Assembly (NCBI GenBank): GCA_046712825.1
Contig: JBKKCR010000203.1
Coordinates: 1 to 5,341 of the forward strand
Direction: 5' to 3'
From: DATFGK01 sp046712825
GTDB taxonomy: Bacteria; Actinomycetota; AC-67
Length of the DNA stretch: 5,341 nt
Part shown: piece after piece, positions 1 to 4,122 of the stretch
Numbering within the stretch: the first letter of the stretch is position 1
Layout: every line of letters starts with the position of its first letter
Position numbers and translations under genes: made by a program
Notes under the pieces: generated by a model
The model's input: the letters and a program-made list of their open reading frames with translations, nothing else
What the model was told of the DNA's origin: nothing
Database searches by the model: none

Positions 1-1006
1 CCTGCTTGATGATCTGGTAGGCCCAGCCGTCGGGCAGGCCGAGTCCGGCATCGAATGGCTTCGGGGTCGGGCTCGCGGTGGCCGTCGCGGTGGCCGTCGC
101 CGCCGGGGCGGGCGGCGCGATCGGAACGCCGAGCAAGCGCTTCACCTCGGAGCTGGTGGTGTTCGAGCGGAGGTCGTCGACGTTGGCCTGGGTGATGTTG
201 AGCTCCTCGGCGAGGATCGTCGCGAGAACCGCCCAGCGAACCGCGTCGAACCATTCCGTGTCGCCGTCGCGGACGACCGGGCCGAGCGGCTCTTTGGAGA
301 GCGTCTCCTCGAGGATGCGAAGCCCCGCCGAACCTCCATCCCCGGCCGGCCAGGCCGAGCGGATCCCGGAGAGCTGCGACTTGTCGGCGGTCCAACCCTG
401 GCAACGTCCGGCGGTGAACGCCGGACGGATCTCGTCGATCGTGGCGAACGAAAGCGGCTTGTGGTCGATCTTGCGGCTCGCGAACTGCGTTTCGAGGTTG
501 AGCTCCGTCGTCGTGCCGCGGAGGACGCAGATCGTGGCGCCGTCCATGTCTTCGATGTTCCGGAAGCGGCTGTTGGCGCGGACCATCATCCCCTGGCCGT
601 CGTAGAAAGTCGTCGTCACGAAGCCGGCGCCTTCACCACCGTCGCGGGTGGCGGTCCAGGTCGTGTTGCGGATGAGGACGTCGATCTCACGCGACTGAAG
701 GGCGGTGAACCGCTGCTCGGCGGTGAGGGCCTTGTAGGCGACCTTGGTGGCGTCGCCGAGAACGGCGGCAGCCACGACCTTGCAGAACTCGACGTCGAAC
801 CCGGAGTAGGCGCCCTGGGGATCGACTATGCCGAACCCGGGGACGGAGTTGTTGACGCCGCAGTTGAGGGTGCCTCGGGACTTCACGGTGTCGAGCAAGC
901 TCGTCGCTTGTTGCGCCCCAGGCGTCTTGTCTTCGGTACACGCAGCGAACGCGAGGGTGATCGCGATGAGAAGCGGAGCGGCGTAACGCTTCCGACGTCC
1001 GAGCAT
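1..1006 (-). CDS. aapJ: Amino-acid ABC transporter substrate-binding lipoprotein, AapJ/BztA type (3' end off window)
   Basis: This is a periplasmic-type binding protein of family 3 (SBP_bac_3) that would deliver polar amino acids such as glutamate, glutamine, aspartate or asparagine to an inner-membrane ABC permease. The 335 visible codons begin at the ATG at 1006, preceded by a GGGAGGT ribosome binding site five bases upstream. A basic n-region (RRKR, residues 4-7), a hydrophobic stretch and the lipobox FAAC (Cys23) predict a membrane-anchored lipoprotein. AapJ landmarks follow in order: RGTLNCGVN (44-52), a GFDVEFC segment (69-75), RFTALQSREIDVL (99-111), RNTTWT (113-118), YDGQGMMVR (135-143), GTTTELNL (164-171), SKEPLGPVVRDGD (237-249), TQANVD (272-277) and GWAYQIIKQ (327-335). 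Four family cysteines (49, 75, 160, 202) are present. Residues about 295-317 are an unusual Pro/Ala/Thr-rich insertion. The remaining C-terminus (about 20 residues in relatives) and any aapQMP permease and ATPase genes would lie beyond position 1. Exact substrate is not determined. Confidence 0.93.
   Translation of the reverse strand, partial: MLGRRKRYAAPLLIAITLAFAACTEDKTPGAQQATSLLDTVKSRGTLNCGVNNSVPGFGIVDPQGAYSGFDVEFCKVVAAAVLGDATKVAYKALTAEQRFTALQSREIDVLIRNTTWTATRDGGEGAGFVTTTFYDGQGMMVRANSRFRNIEDMDGATICVLRGTTTELNLETQFASRKIDHKPLSFATIDEIRPAFTAGRCQGWTADKSQLSGIRSAWPAGDGGSAGLRILEETLSKEPLGPVVRDGDTEWFDAVRWAVLATILAEELNITQANVDDLRSNTTSSEVKRLLGVPIAPPAPAATATATATASPTPKPFDAGLGLPDGWAYQIIKQ
73..100. repeat. 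12-bp tandem repeat inside the binding-protein gene
   Basis: The plus strand has two exact copies of TCGCGGTGGCCG (73-84 and 85-96) followed by the start of a third (97-100). In the minus-strand gene this encodes the Ala-Thr run within the Pro/Ala/Thr linker. As the unit is a multiple of three, copy changes keep the frame. Confidence 0.75.
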
Positions 1007-1011
1007 GAGTG

Positions 1012-1018
1012 ACCTCCC
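1012..1018 (-). promoter_or_regulatory. Ribosome binding site of the binding-protein gene
   Basis: On the minus strand the sequence reads GGGAGGT and ends five bases before the ATG at 1006. It fixes this ATG as the start and agrees with the n-region of the lipoprotein signal beginning there. Confidence 0.8.
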
Positions 1019-1035
1019 TGGGAGCCGGCAGGCCG

Positions 1036-1065
1036 AGCCTAGGTTGCCGGGTTTGGGGGTGTCAA
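1036..1065 (-). promoter_or_regulatory. Sigma-70-type promoter of the binding-protein gene
   Basis: On the minus strand a perfect TTGACA -35 box (1065-1060) is followed by an 18-base spacer and TAGGCT (1041-1036), which fits the actinobacterial TANNNT -10 pattern. Transcription would start near 1029, leaving a short leader with the ribosome binding site. The -10 box overlaps the stop codon (1041-1039) of the dead PIN-domain gene upstream, so the transporter gene does not depend on read-through from it. Confidence 0.55.
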
Positions 1066-1420
1066 TCCCGGTGCGGCTCGAAGGAGAGGGCGCGCGACGA
1101 TATCGAAGTCGCGGCGGTCGAACGGGAGAAGCTTGCCGCCGTTGCGCTCCGCGCACGCGATTACGGCCGCATCGGTGTAGCTGAGGCCGAGGTCCGCGTA
1201 GAGGGTGAGTAACGCACGGATGCGTTGGATGTCTTCGTCCCCGCAGTCGAGTGCGTTAGGCCCCGGCCTCAATGTCGGCCAGGAGCTGGTCCAGTACTCG
1301 GAGCCCCCTCCGTCTTGGGACGAAGTAGCCGAGCTCACAAAGCGTTCCCGCGGGAACTATGTGGCGCCCCCGGCCTCCGGCTCGTCCAAGACTGCGCGTT
1401 CTCTTGGTGGGACGCCGTCG
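1039..1420 (-). pseudogene. Frameshifted, N-terminally truncated PIN-domain (VapC-like) toxin
   Basis: PIN-domain homology is spread over three minus-strand frames. A short piece around 1420-1360 reads RERAVLDEPEAGGA and stops at 1357. The next frame carries IVPAGTLCELGYFVPRRRG (1360-1304) followed by LRVLDQLLADIEAGA, ending at a stop at 1256. The third carries DEDIQRIRALLTLYADLGL (from about 1248) with the late PIN motifs YTDAAVIACAER (Asp codon at 1173) and FDRRDF (first Asp codon at 1119), ending at 1039. The pieces line up end to end in the order of a normal VapC of about 130-140 residues. The first acidic motif (usually DTS or DTN) is absent, and one extra base near 1257 explains the second frame change. 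No antitoxin gene precedes it, because the upstream DNA is occupied by the plus-strand phosphatidyltransferase. A ribonuclease from this locus would be inactive. VapC-type PIN family assignment is from motif pattern only. Confidence 0.72.
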
Positions 1421-1432
1421 GTGCCGGGCGAC

Positions 1433-1438
1433 TAGGCT
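1433..1438 (+). promoter_or_regulatory. Possible -10 box for a leaderless phosphatidyltransferase transcript
   Basis: TAGGCT matches TANNNT and ends eight bases before the GTG at 1447, the spacing expected for a leaderless mRNA; no Shine-Dalgarno is present. No good -35 box is at the right distance, so support is weak. The same hexamer serves as the -10 of the binding-protein promoter at 1036-1041 on the other strand. Confidence 0.3.
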
Positions 1439-1446
1439 TGCCCTCA

Positions 1447-2013
1447 GTGTCACCGGGGGGAAGTCAGCGATCGACCGCTGCGGCGGTTGCGCTCGGGCGT
1501 ACCGCCGACGGGCTCACGTTCTCGCGGCTGGTTATCGCGATCGTGCTCGTGCCGGTGCTCGCCGCCCACCACGCCGCCGCGGCCGCTGTGCTCGTCGGCG
1601 CAGGCTGGCTGACCGACTTCTTCGACGGCCGGGCGGCGCGAGCCGCGGAGGGTCGCACGAAGCTCGGGGCGTTCGACCTGTGGGTGGACACGCTCGTCGG
1701 CGTGGGGCTGCTGCTGGGTTTCGTCGCATGGGGGTGGCTGCCGGCGCTCGTCGGGGTCAGCCTCGCAGCGGTGCTCTTCGCCGCGTTCGCGTTCACGCGG
1801 AACGAGGCGCTGTCGTTCTTGCTCCAGGCGATTGGCTACGCGCTGTTGTTATGGCGGACGTGGCAGGACGGGGCACTCGGGGCGCTGGTGTGGCTCCTCG
1901 GGCTCATCGTGTTCCTGGCGGTGGTGAACCGCAAGCAGTTCCTGGGCAACGCCGTACCGACGTTCTTGCACGGGATCGCCGCGGCCATCAGCGGCAAGCC
2001 GCCGGCGCGTTAG
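1447..2013 (+). CDS. CDP-alcohol phosphatidyltransferase family membrane protein
   Basis: This integral membrane enzyme should transfer a phosphatidyl group from a CDP-linked lipid to an alcohol acceptor (the class of PgsA and phosphatidylinositol-phosphate synthase) in phospholipid synthesis. With the GTG start at 1447 the protein is 188 residues, normal for the family. It opens with the family's GLTFSRL motif (22-28), then a membrane segment (about 28-50). The active-site signature follows: DFFDG (57-61), AAR (63-65), eight residues, Gly74, Asp77 and Asp81. Further membrane segments lie near 83-95, 98-116, 121-136 and 144-160. The Gly74-to-Asp77 spacing is one residue shorter than the classical DGxxAR-x8-GxxxDxxxD pattern. 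The start is not certain: no Shine-Dalgarno is seen, TTG at 1438 is an alternative, and the open frame runs further upstream without protein-like sequence. The acceptor alcohol cannot be told from sequence. Confidence 0.85.
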   Translation: MSPGGSQRSTAAAVALGRTADGLTFSRLVIAIVLVPVLAAHHAAAAAVLVGAGWLTDFFDGRAARAAEGRTKLGAFDLWVDTLVGVGLLLGFVAWGWLPALVGVSLAAVLFAAFAFTRNEALSFLLQAIGYALLLWRTWQDGALGALVWLLGLIVFLAVVNRKQFLGNAVPTFLHGIAAAISGKPPAR

Positions 2014-2086
2014 GCCTGGACCCACGCGCCGTCACGCGGTAAGCGAGCCAGACGGCTTCGAGAGGGCGGGCATCGTCTGCGGGAGG

Positions 2087-2118
2087 TGTCAGACAAAGTG
2101 ACGTCATTTTGTCTGACA
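2087..2118. repeat. Palindromic repeat element, copy 1
   Basis: A 32-bp near-perfect palindrome: 15 of 16 base pairs match around a centre between 2102 and 2103. It has TGTCAGACAA outer arms and a TGACGTCA core. The only mismatch is 2098 (G) against 2107 (T), a wobble pair in RNA. The flank CGGGAGG sits immediately to the left (2080-2086). The element lies between the convergent ends of the phosphatidyltransferase gene (stop at 2013) and the toxin gene, whose TGA (2121-2119) directly abuts it. The gap 2014-2086 holds nothing else beyond a weak 6-bp inverted repeat (2049-2054 and 2074-2079). The element could end transcription in both directions, bind a dimeric protein, or be a REP-like mobile repeat; the sequence alone does not decide. 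Confidence 0.85.
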
Positions 2119-2640
2119 TCACGTCGAGCGGTCGCGCCGGCGGGAAGCGCGGCGTGAGGCGTCGACGCGGCTCGCGAACTCTCGCGGCCGGATGATCGGG
2201 ATCCCCCGCCACGGCGACATCGAGATGAGGTGCTCGTCGTCGGCCACGATCAGGTCCGCGCCGACCGCCAACGCGCACTCGAGGATCCGGTTGTCTTCGT
2301 GATCGGGGCAGTCCGAAACGGTGACTGCCGGCGTGACGACGTCGCCGCCCGACGCCTCGGCGATCTCGACGAGGAGCGCCGCGTACTCCTCAGCCTGAGC
2401 GAGCTCCCAGTCGTAGCCCTCGCAGAGGACGCGAACCACGTTCACGAGGATGTGCTCGCTCAGCCAGAGGGCGAACTCGCGGGCGTCGTTGACGATCCCG
2501 ACGCAGTCTGCGTGCGGGTTGTCGCTGACCGGGGGAGGGCTCGGCCATGATCGGAACGGGGAGTTCCCGCCGACGACGGCGCCAACCAGGACGCTGATGT
2601 CGAAGACCGCGTTCCGGGGGGAAGGGTCCCGTCCGCTCAA
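2119..2640 (-). CDS. PIN-domain toxin of a type II toxin-antitoxin pair (COG1569/PIN_3-like)
   Basis: This is a predicted Mg-dependent ribonuclease toxin of 173 residues. PIN landmarks: VFDISVLVGA (12-21) with the first catalytic Asp14, LSEHILVNVVRVL (60-72) with Glu62, an alpha-helical stretch (78-96), SGGDVV (97-102), DHEDNRIL (113-120) with Asp116, GADLIVADDEHL (127-138), and PWRGIPIIRPREF (143-155), followed by a basic tail. The usual DTN/DTS triplet reads DIS here, but the Asp is kept. The start is taken as TTG at 2640, whose bases overlap the antitoxin stop as TTGA; no ATG or GTG is available before the first catalytic motif. GGAGGGG lies directly ahead of the TTG, too close for ideal spacing, so translation is probably coupled to the antitoxin. 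The stop codon abuts palindrome copy 1. RNA target is unknown. Family assignment is firm; exact start is moderate. Confidence 0.87.
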   Translation of the reverse strand: MSGRDPSPRNAVFDISVLVGAVVGGNSPFRSWPSPPPVSDNPHADCVGIVNDAREFALWLSEHILVNVVRVLCEGYDWELAQAEEYAALLVEIAEASGGDVVTPAVTVSDCPDHEDNRILECALAVGADLIVADDEHLISMSPWRGIPIIRPREFASRVDASRRASRRRDRST

Positions 2641-2894
2641 CCCCTCCGCGGCGTCTTGAGGATGCGCCGCACGACCTTGTGTACGTCGTCGAGCGTCAGG
2701 TCCTTCTCCGCCGACCGGGCGGCCCCGTACGACTGGAGCTTGCGGAGGCGCTCGGCTCGATCGACCGCCTCGAGGTGATCGATCGCCACGCGCAGGAACG
2801 CGCTGCGGTTGCCCCCGCCGTACTTCTGAACCAGGCGCTCGAGCCGGGCGGAGTCGGATTCCTCGATGGCGAAGCCGACGGTCTTGGTGGGCAT
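2637..2894 (-). CDS. Ribbon-helix-helix antitoxin paired with the PIN toxin
   Basis: An 85-residue DNA-binding antitoxin. KTVGFAIEE (4-12) would form the beta-strand of a ribbon-helix-helix dimer, SARLERLVQKYG (15-26) helix A, and NRSAFLRVAIDHLEAV (29-44) helix B. The charged C-terminal part (about 46-80, including EKDLTLDDVHKVVRRILK) would wrap the toxin. The ATG at 2894 is chosen over the in-frame ATG at 2912 because the promoter -10 box ends six bases before it and no Shine-Dalgarno exists, so the mRNA is probably leaderless. Its TGA (2639-2637) overlaps the toxin TTG start, making a two-gene operon. It would neutralise the toxin and, with it, repress its own promoter through the TGCA repeats overlapping it. 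RHH fold assignment rests on pattern and on the partner gene. Confidence 0.83.
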   Translation of the reverse strand: MPTKTVGFAIEESDSARLERLVQKYGGGNRSAFLRVAIDHLEAVDRAERLRKLQSYGAARSAEKDLTLDDVHKVVRRILKTPRRG

Positions 2895-2897
2895 GGT

Positions 2898-2933
2898 TGC
2901 ATGGTACTGCATCTAGATTGCATGTCAAGTGCA
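2898..2933 (-). promoter_or_regulatory. Operator: four helically phased TGCA half-sites
   Basis: TGCA occurs on the minus strand at 2933-2930, 2922-2919, 2911-2908 and 2901-2898, with steps of 11, 11 and 10 bases, about one DNA turn each. The extended units read TTGCA, ATGCA, ATGCA and ATGCA. The array covers the -35, spacer and -10 of the operon promoter. Ribbon-helix-helix regulators commonly bind short repeats spaced about one helical turn apart, so this is probably the site where the antitoxin represses its own operon. That step is inference. Confidence 0.6.
2901..2928 (-). promoter_or_regulatory. Leaderless promoter of the antitoxin-toxin operon
   Basis: On the minus strand a perfect TTGACA -35 (2928-2923), a 16-base spacer and TACCAT -10 (2906-2901) are followed after six bases by the ATG at 2894. 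This places the transcription start at or next to the start codon and decides the antitoxin start. Confidence 0.68.
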
Positions 2934-3029
2934 ACCGTGCCCGTTGGTGGTCTCCCACAAGAACGGCAGCCTCGGATCGGCCGTGTTGTCGTGGACGAAG
3001 GACGTCCTCCTGCGGAACTCGTCGCGCAC
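2925..3029 (-). pseudogene. Possible gene scrap or 34-residue small ORF
   Basis: From GTG at 3029 to TGA at 2925 the minus strand encodes 34 residues including VRDEFRRRTSFVHDNTADP and RLPFLWETTN. Almost every third codon position is G or C, as in real genes of this DNA, and the frame stays open upstream into the end of the secreted-protein gene. No Shine-Dalgarno is seen before the GTG, and the stop overlaps the -35 box of the antitoxin promoter. I do not recognise the family. It is more likely the tail of a decayed gene than a functional peptide, and chance cannot be excluded. The plus strand of the same stretch also has an open frame ending at 3044, with no better support. Confidence 0.25.
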
Positions 3030-3054
3030 GTGCGGCAGCTCTAGCTCGCAGTGC

Positions 3055-3486
3055 TCAGCGGTAGATCGCGATCCCGGCTGTGTATGTCAGATTTGGATTA
3101 GACCCGCAGGGGTTGGAGGGGGCGGCGTTCTTATTTATCCCCAGAGCGGTGACCGCTTGCACGGCCTTGTTTCCCCGGTTGGCGAACGACTGGAACATCA
3201 CATAGTACGTTTCGCCACCTGCCTTGACCGAGGCGTTCACCTGCGTCGCGCTCAACGGAATGGCCGGGACAAGGCTCGAGTCGAACTGCTCGACCTGAAG
3301 GCAGGTCAACTGAACCTTCACAGGGAGGCTGGTCGCCTTGGCCTTGATGACAAAGGTGTTTTTGGACCACACAACCGCTTGACCGGCCGCATTCACCGCG
3401 GTCACGCTGATCGGTGTCGCAGCGCGAGCGTGAAGTGGAACGACCGAAACGGCCACCAGCAGCAGGGCCAAGACTCTTGCGCGCAT
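3055..3486 (-). CDS. Secreted hypothetical protein with two cysteines
   Basis: A 143-residue protein of no family I recognise. It begins with a clear Sec signal peptide: basic MRAR, a hydrophobic run (VLALLLVAVSVV, 5-16) and an AxA site (ARA, 20-22), so cleavage is expected after Ala22. The mature part is rich in Val, Thr, Ala and Asn with short alternating hydrophobic stretches (ISVTAVNA, NTFVIKAKA, VKVQLTC, TYYVMFQSF, AVQAVTALGI), suggesting an all-beta fold. Two cysteines (62 and 127) could form a disulfide after export. The ATG at 3486 is chosen because GGGGGGAG lies four bases upstream and the signal peptide starts there, although the frame is open to a further ATG/GTG upstream at 3528. 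Third codon positions are visibly less GC-rich than in the flanking genes, which hints at a different origin. It reads in the same direction as the antitoxin operon, 160 bases upstream of it, but has its own likely promoter. Confidence 0.75.
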   Translation of the reverse strand: MRARVLALLLVAVSVVPLHARAATPISVTAVNAAGQAVVWSKNTFVIKAKATSLPVKVQLTCLQVEQFDSSLVPAIPLSATQVNASVKAGGETYYVMFQSFANRGNKAVQAVTALGINKNAAPSNPCGSNPNLTYTAGIAIYR

Positions 3487-3490
3487 CCCG

Positions 3491-3500
3491 CTCCCCCCTT
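3491..3500 (-). promoter_or_regulatory. Ribosome binding site of the secreted-protein gene
   Basis: The minus strand reads AAGGGGGGAG, ending four bases before the ATG at 3486. It selects this start over upstream in-frame codons and leaves the signal peptide at the N-terminus. Confidence 0.65.
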
Positions 3501-3553
3501 CTTGGGTCCGATCGAGACGATCAACCACTGACTACGCCCGAGGATCTCACCCT

Positions 3554-3582
3554 GTTATACGGGGCGCCATTGAGAATCTCAC
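3554..3582 (-). promoter_or_regulatory. Possible promoter of the secreted-protein gene
   Basis: On the minus strand GTGAGA (3582-3577, four of six matches to TTGACA) is followed by a 17-base spacer and TATAAC (3559-3554, five of six matches to TATAAT). Transcription would start near 3547, giving a leader of about 60 bases with the ribosome binding site. Confidence 0.45.
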
Positions 3583-3589
3583 ATCGAGG

Positions 3590-3729
3590 TCATGGTGGCG
3601 TCGCGGCCGCTCTGGAGGTGGCCTCGATCTTGGCGATGGTCCCGATGCGGGCGTATACGACCATGCCAGGGAGTACGACCCCAGAGGTCAGCGGCAGCAG
3701 GGGCAGGATCTGGGTGTCGAGCCCCCCAT
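3590..3729 (-). pseudogene. lon: Relic of a Lon protease N-terminal (substrate-recognition) domain
   Basis: The minus strand encodes QILPLLPLTSGVVLPGMVV (3712-3656), which matches the opening beta-strand of Lon proteases (the LPLLPL...VVLPGMVV signature). It is followed directly by YARIGTIAKIEATSR (3655-3611), which resembles the later Lon segment usually reading like ARVGTVAKIE. In intact Lon these segments are separated by roughly 40-50 residues, so an internal deletion is inferred. A TGA at 3592-3590 ends the frame, and none of the AAA+ or protease domain is present. An ATG at 3729 is followed by a G-run and is one base out of frame with the Lon-like segment, suggesting a homopolymer slip near the old start. 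It is far too short to work as a protease. The Lon assignment is from recognised motifs only. Confidence 0.52.
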
Positions 3730-3791
3730 AGCAAGGTAAATAGCGGCCCGAGGTCGGTGGGTATGCCGGCGAGATGGGGTGGTCGGGAGGC

Positions 3792-3825
3792 TTGTCAGAC
3801 AAGATGACGTCAACTTGTCTGACAA
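3792..3825. repeat. Palindromic repeat element, copy 2
   Basis: A 34-bp near-perfect palindrome centred between 3808 and 3809, with 16 of 17 pairs matched (3804/3813 is the mismatch). Arms are TTGTCAGACAAG and the core is TGACGTCA. Over the shared 32 positions it differs from copy 1 (2087-2118) at only four bases, all next to the core. CGGGAGG again lies just to the left (3784-3790). It lies between the Lon relic and the region encoding a 48-residue ORF, whose stop codon falls inside the core. Confidence 0.85.
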
Positions 3826-3956
3826 CTCTGGGGGAGGGGGAGGTCTTTCTCTCGCTCGAAGCGCTCGGACTCGGCGGCGATGTCTTCAATCTTGGGCGCC
3901 GACTTCACGGGGCGGCCTCTTCGTACTCGCGTCGATCTCTTCGGCTTGCCTGGCAC
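3810..3956 (-). CDS. Small basic/acidic ORF of 48 residues, possibly an antitoxin remnant
   Basis: GTG at 3956 is preceded by AGGGG (3967-3963) at a six-base spacing, a reasonable ribosome binding site. The product starts very basic (KPKRSTRVRRGRP, about 4-16) and continues with an acidic helix-like stretch (KIEDIAAESERFEREKDLP). The last residues (SCQTS) and the stop codon are supplied by palindrome copy 2. Size and charge layout recall small VapB-type or other antitoxins, but I cannot name a family, and no toxin gene follows it. The insertion of the repeat may have replaced the original C-terminus. It could also be non-coding. Confidence 0.4.
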   Translation of the reverse strand: MPGKPKRSTRVRRGRPVKSAPKIEDIAAESERFEREKDLPLPQSCQTS

Positions 3957-4122
3957 GCTGATCCCCTCATCGAGCGACCGCCGCGACGGGAGAGGGCGGG
4001 CGTCGAGGCAAACCACGTGCCCTAGAGCCGCCGCAATGGCGCGGAACGGGCGGCCGTGTCGCGATCGAGGAGACAGGCTCGATCGAGGAGGACGGGTGGC
4101 GGCGGCGGCGAAAGATGTAGGT
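3957..4122. other. Divergent intergenic region with a 10-bp direct repeat
   Basis: This spacer separates the leftward 48-residue ORF from the rightward ceramidase-like gene. It contains a perfect direct repeat CGATCGAGGA at 4062-4071 and 4080-4089, offset by 18 bases, and a (GGC)n-rich stretch around 4097-4109. I see no convincing -35/-10 pair for the rightward gene. The direct repeat could be a regulator site but may be chance. Confidence 0.3.

Noticed and set aside
461..1012. A plus-strand 183-codon frame opposite the binding-protein gene
   Set aside because: Antisense shadow; the minus strand carries a full AapJ-type protein with lipobox, ribosome binding site and promoter.
1225..1446. 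N-terminal extension of the phosphatidyltransferase frame upstream of GTG 1447
   Set aside because: The extension has no family similarity, lies antisense to the PIN-toxin relic, and the family's first motif (GLTFSRL) sits 22 residues after the GTG as expected.
2087..2118. Palindrome copy 1 as a classical intrinsic terminator
   Set aside because: The symmetry continues through the core with no true loop and there is no downstream U-tract; copy 2 is not placed like a normal terminator either. A role in termination remains possible but is not supported by the usual signature.
2641..2958. Upstream extension of the PIN-toxin frame to a start at 2958
   Set aside because: It would run through the antitoxin gene in another frame and gives Arg/Gln-rich sequence with no PIN similarity; the TTGA overlap is a better start.
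3487..3809. A tRNA or other structured RNA gene in the gap between the secreted protein and the 48-codon ORF
   Set aside because: No cloverleaf, T-loop or other recognisable RNA pattern was found; the gap is explained by a promoter, the Lon relic and palindrome copy 2.
2087..3825. The two palindromes as a CRISPR array or as att sites of an integrase
   Set aside because: Only two copies 1.7 kb apart with genes between them, no spacers of uniform length, and no integrase or Cas gene in the window.
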